Part shown: piece by piece, positions 54,236 through 63,440 of the stretch | Numbering within the stretch: the first letter of the stretch is position 1 | Layout of the letters: every line of letters begins with the position of its first letter | Origin: Sansalvadorimonas sp965243775 | GTDB taxonomy: Bacteria; Pseudomonadota; Gammaproteobacteria; Pseudomonadales; Endozoicomonadaceae | Length of the DNA: 64,000 nt | Direction: 5' to 3' | NCBI GenBank assembly: GCA_965243775.1 | Contig: CBDEWF010000018.1 | Location: forward strand, 106,615 to 170,614 | Made by a program: the position numbers and the translations under genes | Notes under the pieces: generated by a model | What the model saw: the letters and a program-made list of their open reading frames with translations, nothing else | Databases searched by the model: none | Told to the model about the DNA's origin: nothing

Positions 54236-55372
54236 TCAGTGCATTATCCTGCTGATATGGGGAATAGATTCCGGTAGTGTTTTCATCCGCAGGCTGATGG
54301 CATTGAGAAGCTGCGATTCAATCAGCTCTTCATAGGTCATGTTCTCCCGGGGAAGACCGTGACAGACCAGACTGGTTTTATCCGGCTGAGGACGGGTCAG
54401 ATCTGGTTTGGGGTTGGCTTCCATAACAGACAACTGTCCTCTGGCATCCATACGGATATCGACCCGGATCAGCCCTTGCAGACAGAGTCCGGCATGGACT
54501 TGCTGACCTAAACGGTTGATATCAGTAATCAGCTGCTCATCTTCGACATTGACCAGCCGTTGGGAAGATATGGCTTTTTTATCCATGGAGGTAAAGATTT
54601 GTTCATCTTCTTCCAGGTGGCGCTCTATAACGGAAAAAGCAAAAGGTGCGGGTTTGCATTTTAACCTGTCTTGTTTTTTTACTACTGGACCGCTGACTGC
54701 CACCACAAATTCACGGCCGGGCAGATACTCCTCTACCAGTACTGTATTGGATGTACATGCCAGAGTTGTCTGTACCAGATCCCAGGCCTGCTCAATGGTC
54801 TCGGCATAATTCACATGGATGGAAGCGCGTCCAGACGTTGGTTTAACAATAAATGGCCCCTGGCTGCTGCCGAACCGGTTGATAATCCGGTTGTGAAATG
54901 CCTGGAAGTCACCTTCACTGCTGTGACAGACCAGAAACTGAGGTGTTGGAATGCCGAGATCAGAAAGAGCCTGTTTAAACAGGTGCTTATTATCCAGCAG
55001 TGTAGCGTTGACAGGGTTATGACCGACATAGGGCAGACCCACCATCTCCATCAGGGCCGGCAGATGTGACATGGGGTTATAACCCTGCAGTCCGCCGCTG
55101 TTGCAGAACACAATATCAACACCGTTTTTCTGCAGCTGTTCTACCAGCCTGGCATTTTCTGGCAGGGTGATAACTTTATGATACCCGCACTCCCGTAAAG
55201 CCTGAGCGATCTGTTGCGCAACCGGTTCATAGGTTTTGGTAGCTCTGGGGTTAAAGGTTTTATAAAAACAGCTGCCTTCTTCGTCTTTATCACCACCATG
55301 GATAACTGCAATGGACAGGTTCTTTCTCAGTTTTTCCTGGTGAGCTGTGAGAGTTGCAACGACTTCTTGCAT
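54236..55372 (-). CDS. ATP-grasp ligase, D-Ala-D-Ala ligase-like, first gene of the reverse T6SS operon
   Basis: Carboxylate-amine or peptide ligase fold of 378 residues. ATP-grasp motifs are present: FIVKPTSGRASIHVNY (ATP-binding Lys and glycine loop), VLVEEYLPGREFVVAVSG, and the metal site RVDIRMDARGQLSVMEANPK. They match D-Ala-D-Ala ligase in order, but flanking segments differ (VFCNSGGLQGYNPMSHLPAL), so the substrate is open. Cytosolic, no signal peptide. It opens a string of abutting genes leading into FHA and tssJ. It is not a known T6SS gene; wall or peptide modification linked to secretion is a guess. Confidence 0.82.
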   Translation of the reverse strand: MQEVVATLTAHQEKLRKNLSIAVIHGGDKDEEGSCFYKTFNPRATKTYEPVAQQIAQALRECGYHKVITLPENARLVEQLQKNGVDIVFCNSGGLQGYNPMSHLPALMEMVGLPYVGHNPVNATLLDNKHLFKQALSDLGIPTPQFLVCHSSEGDFQAFHNRIINRFGSSQGPFIVKPTSGRASIHVNYAETIEQAWDLVQTTLACTSNTVLVEEYLPGREFVVAVSGPVVKKQDRLKCKPAPFAFSVIERHLEEDEQIFTSMDKKAISSQRLVNVEDEQLITDINRLGQQVHAGLCLQGLIRVDIRMDARGQLSVMEANPKPDLTRPQPDKTSLVCHGLPRENMTYEELIESQLLNAISLRMKTLPESIPHISRIMH

Positions 55373-55685
55373 GGAATCAGGTTACCGTTTGTCGACATCT
55401 GGTGCTGGGCTTTACGCTGAAAAGAGAGGTCAGGATTCAGTGAAAAGCCTGAGACGGACGATAGGGTTCGGTGCTTTTAGAGTCGACAATAGAAGTGGGA
55501 TGCTGATTTTGTATTTTTGCAAAAATGCAAAGTAGGGAGGCGAGGGTTGAAGAGCTCTTGCCTATTGTTCAGAACTATTCTTAAGAACTCTCCTCCAGAA
55601 TTCTCCTTCATATTTCTCCCATGCACTACATTCTAAAGGTGAACATAAACTTGAACTTGCATTGTCTTCTATTTATTTTATCATT

Positions 55686-55700
55686 CGATTAATTTAATCG
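55686..55700. promoter_or_regulatory. Palindrome before the TetR gene, candidate operator
   Basis: CGATTAATTTAATCG is a 15-bp near-perfect palindrome 14 bp before ATG 55715, the usual place for TetR self-regulation. The 342-bp gap 55373-55714 must also hold the promoter for the ATP-grasp gene. Nothing else stands out in it. Confidence 0.5.
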
Positions 55701-55714
55701 GATGAGTAATAAAA

Positions 55715-56365
55715 ATGAGTGCCGTCACAACTCCTGTTCGGGGAAGACCAGTTGATCCTGAATTACAGGCAGTTCGTAAGAATCGCCTGCTGGATGCTGC
55801 CCAGGAGCTGCTGGTAGAGAAAAGTTATCGCAGCATCACCATTCGTGATATTGCCCAGCGGGCTGATATGAAGTCGGCCATGATCGGGTACTATTTTGGC
55901 GGTAAAGAGCAGTTATTTGTTGCCATGGTAGAGCGTACTGCAGAGGCGAATTTCAATATCTTTACGGGGGCTTTGGGCTCTGAAGACCCGATCAGGGCAA
56001 TTATTAAAGCAGCACTAAATGCTCTGTCCAGCAAGCCATTTATTATTCGTCTGCTTACTGATGAAATTTTGGTCAATGAAGGCCCTCTTCGTGAAGCTTA
56101 TATGCGTACCATGCCTATGAAGGCAGCCCGGGTTATTCCTCAGGTGCTGAAACAGGAGCAGCTTGCCGGAAGAGTATGCTCTGATCTGGATCCGCGTTAC
56201 ATGGGGCTGTCCCTGATTAGTCTTTTAGTTCTTCCTTTTCTTGGAGCACCTTTCCGCCGTGGTGCATGGGGCTTATCCGATGAAGAGGTGACCTCCAAAG
56301 AGTGGGCAGAACATATTTACCAGCTGTTTATGAAAGGAGCAGCTAGCCATGAAAATAACAGCTGA
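55715..56365 (+). CDS. TetR-family regulator of the adjacent RND efflux operon
   Basis: Repressor of 216 residues. The N-terminal helix-turn-helix is typical: RKNRLLDAAQELLVEKSYRS, ITIRDIAQRADMKSAMIGYY, FGGKEQLF. The C-terminal ligand domain resembles efflux-associated members. ATG 55715 lies just behind a palindrome. Its end overlaps the membrane-fusion gene by 17 bp, so the three genes form one operon and the pump is probably repressed by this protein. Confidence 0.92.
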   Translation: MSAVTTPVRGRPVDPELQAVRKNRLLDAAQELLVEKSYRSITIRDIAQRADMKSAMIGYYFGGKEQLFVAMVERTAEANFNIFTGALGSEDPIRAIIKAALNALSSKPFIIRLLTDEILVNEGPLREAYMRTMPMKAARVIPQVLKQEQLAGRVCSDLDPRYMGLSLISLLVLPFLGAPFRRGAWGLSDEEVTSKEWAEHIYQLFMKGAASHENNS

Positions 56366-57734
56366 ACATTTGACAAAACCACGGATGTTTCTTGCTGCTG
56401 TAGCAGTGGGCATTGTTATTGCGGTTCTGGTCAAGCTGACCCGTCCGGCCATGGAACATCAGGATCTTGTTGCCAGTGGTACATCGGCTGCTTTTATTGA
56501 TCTGCAGGAATACTCGGTTCGACCGGAAATCAAAGGGTATGGAGCTGTTCAGCCAGAGCTGGCTGCTGATATCCGGACAGAAGTCAGTGGCCGTGTTGTC
56601 TATCTCAACCCGGAGCTGAAAAAAGGAGAGATTCTGCCTGCCGGAACTATGGTCATAAAAATTGATGATAAGGACTATCGTCTGGCCCTGGCCAAGGCCG
56701 AAGCTTCTCTGGCCCAGAGCAGGATTAATTTATCTGACAAGAAACTTCAGAAAACCAATATCGAATCAGACCTGAAGCTGGCCAGGGAGAAGCTGACCCT
56801 GTCGGAGAAAGAGCTGAAACGCAGTGGGTCACTGTTCCGGAAGGGGGCTCTCTCTGAGTCTGCCCTTGAACGCAGCCGTACTTCAGTACTACAGCAGCAA
56901 CAAGAAGTTCAGAAACTGATAACCCAGAGAGACTCCCTGCCTTATCTGATTGAGCTGCAACAGGCCCAAATGGAGATTGCTGAGGCTGAGTTGGCTGCCC
57001 GGCGGAGAGATCTGGAGCGAACCACAGTCGCCATACCTGAGGGATTTGCAGCTCGGGTGACTCAGGTCAATACCGAGGCTGAAGAGTTTGTTTCTGCGGG
57101 TACAACACTGTTCAGTATCCAGGGATTGGAGCAGGTCAAAGTTAATGCCCAGGTTACGGTAGAATCTTTTGGCAAGCTGCTTGAGAGTTACAGCGATCAA
57201 CCAATGTCTCTGGAGCAGATGCTGTTCGAAGCAGATGGAAACAGTATTGGGCAGAAGGTGACCCGGCAGCTGGGGTTATCCGCCTATGTGCGTTTGGCCG
57301 GATCAGAGCAGCCGGTATGGCCTGCCAGGGTTGCCCGGATTGACAGTAATCTTGATCCTGCTACCCGTACGATCGGCATTATCGTGACTGTTGATCATCC
57401 CTATCAGGATATTCGCCCGGGCGTTAAACCTCCTCTTATGGAAGGGATGTATATGGAAGTAGTATTACAGGGAGCTGCCGGTCAGTACATGGTGATTCCC
57501 AAGGCTGCCATTCATGAGAAACAGGTCTACCAGGTCGCTGCGGATAATTCTCTCAAACGAACAGTTGTAAAAGGCGTCAGCCAAGGGGAAATGCTGCTGA
57601 TTAAACCGGAACAGCTGGACGACAAGCGTATTGTTTCCAGTGACCTGTTTCCAGCAGTGGATGGTATGAAGCTCAACCTTTTCCAGGACCAGAACACTCA
57701 GTTCATAGTGGAACACTGGCTGGAGGGGCGTTGA
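56349..57734 (+). CDS. RND efflux periplasmic adaptor (HlyD/AcrA family)
   Basis: Membrane-fusion protein of 461 residues. One N-terminal anchor (PRMFLAAVAVGIVIAVLVKL) is followed by a barrel-sandwich domain split around a long coiled hairpin (residues 110-220: KLTLSEKELKRSGSLFRKGA, ALSESALERSRTSVLQQQQE). The second lipoyl half is TTVAIPEGFAARVTQVNTEA, then beta-barrel and membrane-proximal parts (DGMKLNLF). It ends one base before the permease gene. The outer-membrane partner is not in the window. Confidence 0.9.
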   Translation: MKITAEHLTKPRMFLAAVAVGIVIAVLVKLTRPAMEHQDLVASGTSAAFIDLQEYSVRPEIKGYGAVQPELAADIRTEVSGRVVYLNPELKKGEILPAGTMVIKIDDKDYRLALAKAEASLAQSRINLSDKKLQKTNIESDLKLAREKLTLSEKELKRSGSLFRKGALSESALERSRTSVLQQQQEVQKLITQRDSLPYLIELQQAQMEIAEAELAARRRDLERTTVAIPEGFAARVTQVNTEAEEFVSAGTTLFSIQGLEQVKVNAQVTVESFGKLLESYSDQPMSLEQMLFEADGNSIGQKVTRQLGLSAYVRLAGSEQPVWPARVARIDSNLDPATRTIGIIVTVDHPYQDIRPGVKPPLMEGMYMEVVLQGAAGQYMVIPKAAIHEKQVYQVAADNSLKRTVVKGVSQGEMLLIKPEQLDDKRIVSSDLFPAVDGMKLNLFQDQNTQFIVEHWLEGR

Positions 57735-57735
57735 T

Positions 57736-60700
57736 ATGTTGCGCTATATGACTTCCCACCCGACAGCAGCCAACCTCCTGATGATTTTGATGATGGTGGC
57801 CGGCCTGTTCCGGGTCTCTACCCTGAAGCGGGAAACACTGCCTGAAGTGGATCATTATGAAGTCACTGTATCGGTCACTTATAAGGGAGCTAGTCCGGCT
57901 GATGTGGAGCTTAGTATCTGCCAGCCGCTGGAAGATGCCTCTGATGGACTTCTGTACCTGGAAGAGCGGCGCTGTGAAGCTCGTTCCGGCCTGGGTATTA
58001 TGACTCTGAAAATGCTGGAAAAGGGCGATTTTCAGCAGTTCAAGGATGATATTGGCAGTGCTGTTGATACCATCGATAACTTTCCGGACAGCAGCGAAAT
58101 GCCTGTTATTGAAGAAACCGGCCGTACTGAAAATGTTGTTACCGTTGCCCTGACTGCAGACCTGCCAAAGCCGGAACTGAAAACCCTGGCTGAGCAGGTC
58201 AAGCAACGTATGCAGCAGACCGGTAATATCACTCTGGTGGATATTCAGGGTTTTTCCCAGCGTGAATTCCAGATTCGCATTCCTCACTACAACCTGCGCA
58301 AGTACGGTCTGAGCCTGCAGGATATCAGTGACAGGCTGGCCCATCAGGATATTGATATGCCTGGTGGCACTCTGTCTGGAACGAATCGTGAGTACAAGAT
58401 CCGGTTTAACGACGAAGCCCGTACGGTTGACCAGTTGGAGAACCTGCTGGTTATCACCGGTAGTCAGCAGGGCGAGCTGCGGCTGGGTGATATTGCCGAG
58501 GTCAGCAGTAATTTTGCCGAACAGTATCCTGCTGTATCTTTTCAGGGCAAACCTGCCGCCTTTCTGGTCGTGAGTAAGAACAAGCAGGAAGACAGCCTGC
58601 GCCTTCTGGAAAATGTTGAACATTTTCTTGAACAGGAGAGGATGCGCCTGCCCCCTGAGGTTTCTCTTGTGTTAACCCAGGATCATACCAGCATTATCAG
58701 TGAGCGCCTGCAGCTATTGATTAATAATGCCTGGCAGGGGTTGTTGCTGGTGTTCGGGGTGATGTGGCTGTTTTTTGGCCTGCGTTATTCTATGTGGGTT
58801 GTTATGGCACTGCCTGTCTCGTTTCTGGCTGGTTTTTTTGTTCTGAGCTTCACTGGTGCCAGTATCAACATGATCTCTATGGTAGCTCTGCTGCTGGCTA
58901 TCGGTATCCTTATGGATGATTCCATAGTGATCAGTGAAAGCATTGCTGCCCAGATCAGGAAAGGACTTTCTCCCCTCAAAGCTGCTGTTAATGGCACCAA
59001 TCTGGTGACTAAGGGGATTCTATCGTCTTTTCTGACTACGGTCTGTGTCTTTGCCGGACTGACATTTATGTCAGGCAAAATCGGGCAGATCCTGGGGGCT
59101 GTTCCCATTGTTCTTCTGATTGTGATTGCCCTGTCTCTGGTGGAAGCTTTCTTTATTCTGCCCCACCACCTGTATCACTCCCTTGAACACCAGAAAAGCC
59201 GTGGTGTTAACCATTTCCGGGAGAGGTTTGAGCAAGGTTTTGACCAGTGGCGTTTAAAGGTTGACCGGGTTGTAACTAGATTGATCCGGGTGCGATATGG
59301 TTTTATTGGGGCGGTACTGGCTCTGTTTATTGTCTCTGTCAGCCTGCTTGCTACTGGTGTTATCCGGTTCTCTGCTTTTCCCAATATTGAAGGGGATGTT
59401 CTGCAGGCGAGGTTGATTATGCCAACCGGAACACCTCTGGAGAAAACCCGGGAAGTAGTTGAACGTCTCCATGAGCAGCTGTTTGATATCAGCCGTCCGC
59501 TGGATGAACGGCAGGATGGCAAAGCTGTTCAGGCGGTCTCCGTCCAGTTTGGGCAGAATATTGATGCTTTTGAAAGTGGAGCTCATCTGGCCACCATCAA
59601 TGTTGACCTACTCAGTGCCGAGCGGCGCAACTTCTCCCTGGAAGAGTTGCAAACAGAGTGGTTAAAGCAGGCTGAGACCATTCCTGGCCTGTGGCAGATT
59701 GCCATGGTTGAACCGATACTGGGCCCGGCTGGTAAGCCAATTGATGTCCGTCTGCAGGGGGATGACCTGGAGCAACTTTCGGTTGCCTCGTACGAAATGC
59801 AGCAGTGGTTGGCTGGCTATCCCGGGGTTTATAACCTGATGGATGATCTGCGACCCGGTATGCCGGAGATGACTCTGCGGCTGAAGGAGGGTACCATCAG
59901 CCTGGGTATTGATGCTGCCACCATTGCCCGTCAGCTGCGTGCTGCTTACCAGGGCAGCAAAGTGACTGAAACCCGGGTTGGCCGGGAGAACATTGAGGTT
60001 GTTGTAAAACTGGTTAAGGATCCGCGGAGTGAGCTGGCAATATTTGAGCAATTCCCCATTGTTCATCCCGGCTCAGGCACTGCCATTCCTCTCCATATCC
60101 TTGCCGATGTGGAGCAGACCCGGGGCTATTCCCGTATTCACAGGATCAACGGCCAGAGAACGGTTACCATTCTTGGAGATATTGATAAGCAGTACAACAC
60201 TGCCGGAACTGTTAACCAGGCTCTGATTAAAGACTTTTTACCAGAGTTTAAGAGTAAATATCCTGATATCGGGGTCTCCTTTGATGGTGAGATCAAGGAG
60301 GGTGGCAAGACCCAGAGCTCCATGCGGATGATTATGTTGATGGCGATGATCGGTATTTTTATCCTGCTGAGCTTCCAGTTTCAGTCCTATATTGAGCCTC
60401 TTATCACTATGTTGACCATTCCCATGGCACTGATTGGAGTGATCTGGGGACATGTGATTATGGGGCTTGATCTGTCGATGCCCTCTATGGTGGGCTTTAT
60501 TTCACTGTCGGGTATCGTGGTGAATGATTCCATTCTGCTGGTGGAATTTGTCAAGAGACATATTGCGGAGGGGCTGACTCCCCATGAAGCTGCAGCACGT
60601 GCCAGCCATGATCGTTTGCGAGCAGTTCTGCTGACCTCGCTGACTACCATTGCCGGAATCTCGCCATTACTGTTTGAAACCAGTATGCAGGCCCAGGTCC

Positions 60701-60831
60701 TGATTCCTCTGGCGACCAGCATAGTGTTCGGTATTGCCAGCTCAACGGCACTGGTGTTGTTTGTGGTACCTTGCCTGTACAGCATCCTTGAGGACTATCG
60801 TGGCAGGCATGGGATTCCTGTAGTGGCCTGA
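57736..60831 (+). CDS. RND efflux permease (AcrB/HAE1 superfamily)
   Basis: Proton-driven inner-membrane exporter of 1031 residues with the duplicated RND plan: TM1, porter domain, TM2-6, then a second TM7, porter domain and TM8-12. TM4 carries the proton-relay pair in AIGILMDDSIVISESI. TM11-12 read GFISLSGIVVNDSILLVEF, the second repeat. The N-terminus MLRYMTSHPTAANLLMILMM is typical of the group paired with single-anchor adaptors. Substrates cannot be inferred. It is intact and closes the TetR operon. Confidence 0.93.
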   Translation: MLRYMTSHPTAANLLMILMMVAGLFRVSTLKRETLPEVDHYEVTVSVTYKGASPADVELSICQPLEDASDGLLYLEERRCEARSGLGIMTLKMLEKGDFQQFKDDIGSAVDTIDNFPDSSEMPVIEETGRTENVVTVALTADLPKPELKTLAEQVKQRMQQTGNITLVDIQGFSQREFQIRIPHYNLRKYGLSLQDISDRLAHQDIDMPGGTLSGTNREYKIRFNDEARTVDQLENLLVITGSQQGELRLGDIAEVSSNFAEQYPAVSFQGKPAAFLVVSKNKQEDSLRLLENVEHFLEQERMRLPPEVSLVLTQDHTSIISERLQLLINNAWQGLLLVFGVMWLFFGLRYSMWVVMALPVSFLAGFFVLSFTGASINMISMVALLLAIGILMDDSIVISESIAAQIRKGLSPLKAAVNGTNLVTKGILSSFLTTVCVFAGLTFMSGKIGQILGAVPIVLLIVIALSLVEAFFILPHHLYHSLEHQKSRGVNHFRERFEQGFDQWRLKVDRVVTRLIRVRYGFIGAVLALFIVSVSLLATGVIRFSAFPNIEGDVLQARLIMPTGTPLEKTREVVERLHEQLFDISRPLDERQDGKAVQAVSVQFGQNIDAFESGAHLATINVDLLSAERRNFSLEELQTEWLKQAETIPGLWQIAMVEPILGPAGKPIDVRLQGDDLEQLSVASYEMQQWLAGYPGVYNLMDDLRPGMPEMTLRLKEGTISLGIDAATIARQLRAAYQGSKVTETRVGRENIEVVVKLVKDPRSELAIFEQFPIVHPGSGTAIPLHILADVEQTRGYSRIHRINGQRTVTILGDIDKQYNTAGTVNQALIKDFLPEFKSKYPDIGVSFDGEIKEGGKTQSSMRMIMLMAMIGIFILLSFQFQSYIEPLITMLTIPMALIGVIWGHVIMGLDLSMPSMVGFISLSGIVVNDSILLVEFVKRHIAEGLTPHEAAARASHDRLRAVLLTSLTTIAGISPLLFETSMQAQVLIPLATSIVFGIASSTALVLFVVPCLYSILEDYRGRHGIPVVA

Positions 60832-60920
60832 TTTCTGATGTTTTTCAGATCATTAGGGAACATTTCTTGGACTGATTAGCTGCTCTGGGGTATAACCCAC
60901 CAATTTTTAACGGGTTTACC

Positions 60921-61985
60921 ATGAGCAGCCTGACAAACCCTTCCCGCCTTTTATTGCGTAACCTTGAGGAGCTGGATGTATCCCGTCTGCTTCTAGCCAT
61001 GCCACCAGCTGATGCCGGGCTGGCGGAACTGGTCAGTGAACTGCCGGAGACAGACATTGAGGCTTATACCACTCTGGTGGAGGTGAGTGAGCTGGCAGAG
61101 AAAACCCTGACTGCAGACAGGGTGACTTATTCTCATTTACCTGCCTCCGAAGTACCGTTTGATGCGGTCATCCTCTTTCTGCAGAAGAGTCGCCCTCTTA
61201 TGGAGTTCATGCTGAAGCAGTTGTGTCCACTTCTGGGTAAAGAAGGTTTCCTGCTTCTGGTGGGAGAGAATGGCAGTGGAATCAAGTCCTGGAAAAAAAG
61301 GCTTGGCCAGTATGGGGATGTCGATGTGATAGACAGTGCCTGTCACTCGGGATTGATCCGGTTATATCCCAGCGAGGATATGCGAAGCAGTCATGGCAAA
61401 CCTGAGTCAGCCCGTTTTACCGTCGATGTTGCCGGACAAAGCCTTGATGTTGTCTCTCTGCCGGGTGTTTTCAGCTATGGCCGCCTGGATGTCGGCTCCC
61501 GTTTATTGTTGGAAACGCTTTCCAAAGAGGTCGTGCGAGGAAAGGTTCTGGATTTCGGCTGTGGTGCCGGGGTAATTGGCAGCTGGCTTGCTGCCCGGGA
61601 TGCTCGTTGTCGCCCGACTTTACTGGATGCTGATGCCATGGCTGTGGAGGCCTCCCGTCTGACACTGGCTGCAAACGGGCTGGACGGAAAAGTAATAGCT
61701 AGTCACGGGTTGACCCAGGTCAGCCAGAAATATGACTGGATTATTTCCAACCCTCCTTTTCATGAGGGAGTTAAAACCCGTTATGATGTCACTGAAACTT
61801 TTCTCAGGGACTGCCGGAGTCACCTTTGCCGGGGAGGACAGTTACGCATAGTGGCAAACAGTTTTCTCAGGTATCGCCCCCTTATTGAGGAAGCTTTCGG
61901 GCACTGTGAAGAGCTGGCCCGGGCTGATGGTTTTACGGTTTATGGTGCAACTTTGGGAAACCAGTATAAGGCACACTCTTTCTGA
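60921..61985 (+). CDS. rsmC: 16S rRNA m2G1207 methyltransferase RsmC
   Basis: Methylates G1207 in the 30S subunit. The 354-residue protein has the RsmC two-domain form: a degenerate N-terminal methyltransferase-like half, then an active C-terminal half with motif I VLDFGCGAGVIGSWLAARD and the NPPF catalytic motif (DWIISNPPFHEGVKTRYDVT). RFTVDVAGQSLDVVSLPGVF joins the two. It is slightly longer than E. coli RsmC (343). A terminator follows at 62022. Confidence 0.93.
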   Translation: MSSLTNPSRLLLRNLEELDVSRLLLAMPPADAGLAELVSELPETDIEAYTTLVEVSELAEKTLTADRVTYSHLPASEVPFDAVILFLQKSRPLMEFMLKQLCPLLGKEGFLLLVGENGSGIKSWKKRLGQYGDVDVIDSACHSGLIRLYPSEDMRSSHGKPESARFTVDVAGQSLDVVSLPGVFSYGRLDVGSRLLLETLSKEVVRGKVLDFGCGAGVIGSWLAARDARCRPTLLDADAMAVEASRLTLAANGLDGKVIASHGLTQVSQKYDWIISNPPFHEGVKTRYDVTETFLRDCRSHLCRGGQLRIVANSFLRYRPLIEEAFGHCEELARADGFTVYGATLGNQYKAHSF

Positions 61986-62021
61986 CATAGCCGATAAAAT
62001 TTAACGGCAAAGAACATTTCG

Positions 62022-62058
62022 AGCGTCAGTTTTTTTTTGAGAAATCCTGACGCTTTCT
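62022..62058 (+). terminator. Rho-independent terminator of rsmC
   Basis: AGCGTCAG (62022-62029) pairs with CTGACGCT (62047-62054), then TTCTTTTATT. The loop holds a further T run. The rest of 61986-62227 shows no gene. Confidence 0.7.
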
Positions 62059-62227
62059 TTTATTCACCCCATCATGAGAGGAGGATTTTCAGGCTTCTGT
62101 CGCTGACAAGGGAACGATTTGCCTGAAGTTGGCCTGCTGCCTATGTTGATTTGAAAGGAACCGGACCGTTTTGCATATCTGAGTGTGGGCGGGCCAGTGG
62201 CTATCGGGTTAGCAGGGAGCAGTTATC

Positions 62228-63382
62228 ATGAGCTGGGCGGGAGAAACGATTAGGGACAGGCATCCTGACCTGTTGAATTTGCCAAACAGGGTCTGGGTCA
62301 CTCTTACCAAGCATAATATTACCGGAAAGGTTAACCATTGGGCGCGGAAGGGTTATGCCAAGCTGGTTACTGTGACCCTCGGTTTTAAGCAATTCCTGCA
62401 GGACTCTAAACTAAACTGGCGCCGAATGGACCAGCGAGAAGTGAAACTCCATGATGTTCTTTTCGGCAAAACCTCCTCTCTTGGCTCTGATGATCAAATA
62501 GCCAAAATGGCGGGGAAAGGGGATGCGGAGCATGTAAGGGATCTTGCTAACCGCTTGTTGCAGGTTATGGAAAGCCATGACCTTAAAGCTCAACTGGAGC
62601 ACTTAAAGCAGCAGGCTGATCAGCGCCTTCAGCAGGAAAAGTCCAGGGCAGAAGGCAGAGATAGCAACAACAGAAGAAAGACAGCCTTTGAAAATGCCAG
62701 GGTAATTAACGCTGACAGACGCTATGCGATCCATCATGCTAACTGGACCGATGACTGGTTTGTTCATGATATGGTCCATGGTGCTGATACCCAAACAGAG
62801 GGCGTTGCATCCAGGTTTCGTAGAGAGATGGATACGTTTCCGGGAAGGCCATCATATGAGCAGCGCGATCTCATTCTTCAGAAAGTTATGGAAGAAACAT
62901 TGGCTGATCTGGACAGGTATGCAGCCATGTTGGAGGTTCAGCAGAAAGAGCGAGAAGAGGACGCTGCAAAAGGAACGGCACCCATATCACCCGATCGTTA
63001 TAGCCAGGTTATACGGCTGGGTGTAGATAAGGCCAGGGATTACGTGAAGGCTTGTATTGACGACTCTGAAGAACGGGCTAGATTTGCGGCTACCTATCAT
63101 CTGGCTCTCAATCTGCCGGCCACTATACGTGGTCGCCCTGTTGAGGGAGGACATTTCCATCAGGAGTATGTCGCTAGAGTTGAGCACGATGAAGCAGATC
63201 TGTTGCAGCAGGGGGGCAGTATGTATTCCGATGATGCCGGCGCAACGGATGAACCCATAGCAGCCACGAAAAGAAAAGTCAGCCCTCAGAAGAGTACCGC
63301 TTCAGTCTCAAAGACTGGTAAGAGAACAACGAAGCAGAGGCGTAATTCAGATCCTGGCCCTCTAAATGGCATAAAGGAATAG
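62228..63382 (+). CDS. Unknown protein with strongly basic C-terminal tail
   Basis: No family recognised. It has 384 residues: a mixed N-terminus, helical and probably coiled segments near residues 95-150 (AQLEHLKQQADQRLQQEKSR) and 225-250, a His-containing stretch (RYAIHHANWTDDWFVHDMVH), and a disordered tail. The tail holds two basic clusters, AATKRKVSP and KTGKRTTKQRRNSDPG, which look like nuclear-localisation signals. No signal peptide or membrane segment is seen. ATG 62228 follows a GGGAGCAG site. It is monocistronic between terminators. A host-directed effector is possible but unproved. Confidence 0.7.
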   Translation: MSWAGETIRDRHPDLLNLPNRVWVTLTKHNITGKVNHWARKGYAKLVTVTLGFKQFLQDSKLNWRRMDQREVKLHDVLFGKTSSLGSDDQIAKMAGKGDAEHVRDLANRLLQVMESHDLKAQLEHLKQQADQRLQQEKSRAEGRDSNNRRKTAFENARVINADRRYAIHHANWTDDWFVHDMVHGADTQTEGVASRFRREMDTFPGRPSYEQRDLILQKVMEETLADLDRYAAMLEVQQKEREEDAAKGTAPISPDRYSQVIRLGVDKARDYVKACIDDSEERARFAATYHLALNLPATIRGRPVEGGHFHQEYVARVEHDEADLLQQGGSMYSDDAGATDEPIAATKRKVSPQKSTASVSKTGKRTTKQRRNSDPGPLNGIKE

Positions 63383-63391
63383 TTGTTCTAA

Positions 63392-63440
63392 CTCAGACTA
63401 TAAAAAAGGCAGTTTTAAACTACCTTTTTTATAGTCTGAG
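63392..63440. terminator. Bidirectional terminator between the 62228 gene and trmN6
   Basis: A 22-bp stem with one mismatch: the left arm 63392-63413 starts CTCAGACTATAAAAAAGG and the right arm 63419-63440 is its inverse. A and T runs in the arms give a T tail in both directions, and the right arm contains the trmN6 stop. Confidence 0.85.

Noticed and set aside
57703..58623. Antisense frame of 306 codons opposite the RND permease
   Set aside because: The permease on the sense strand is canonical, so the antisense frame is a codon-bias shadow.
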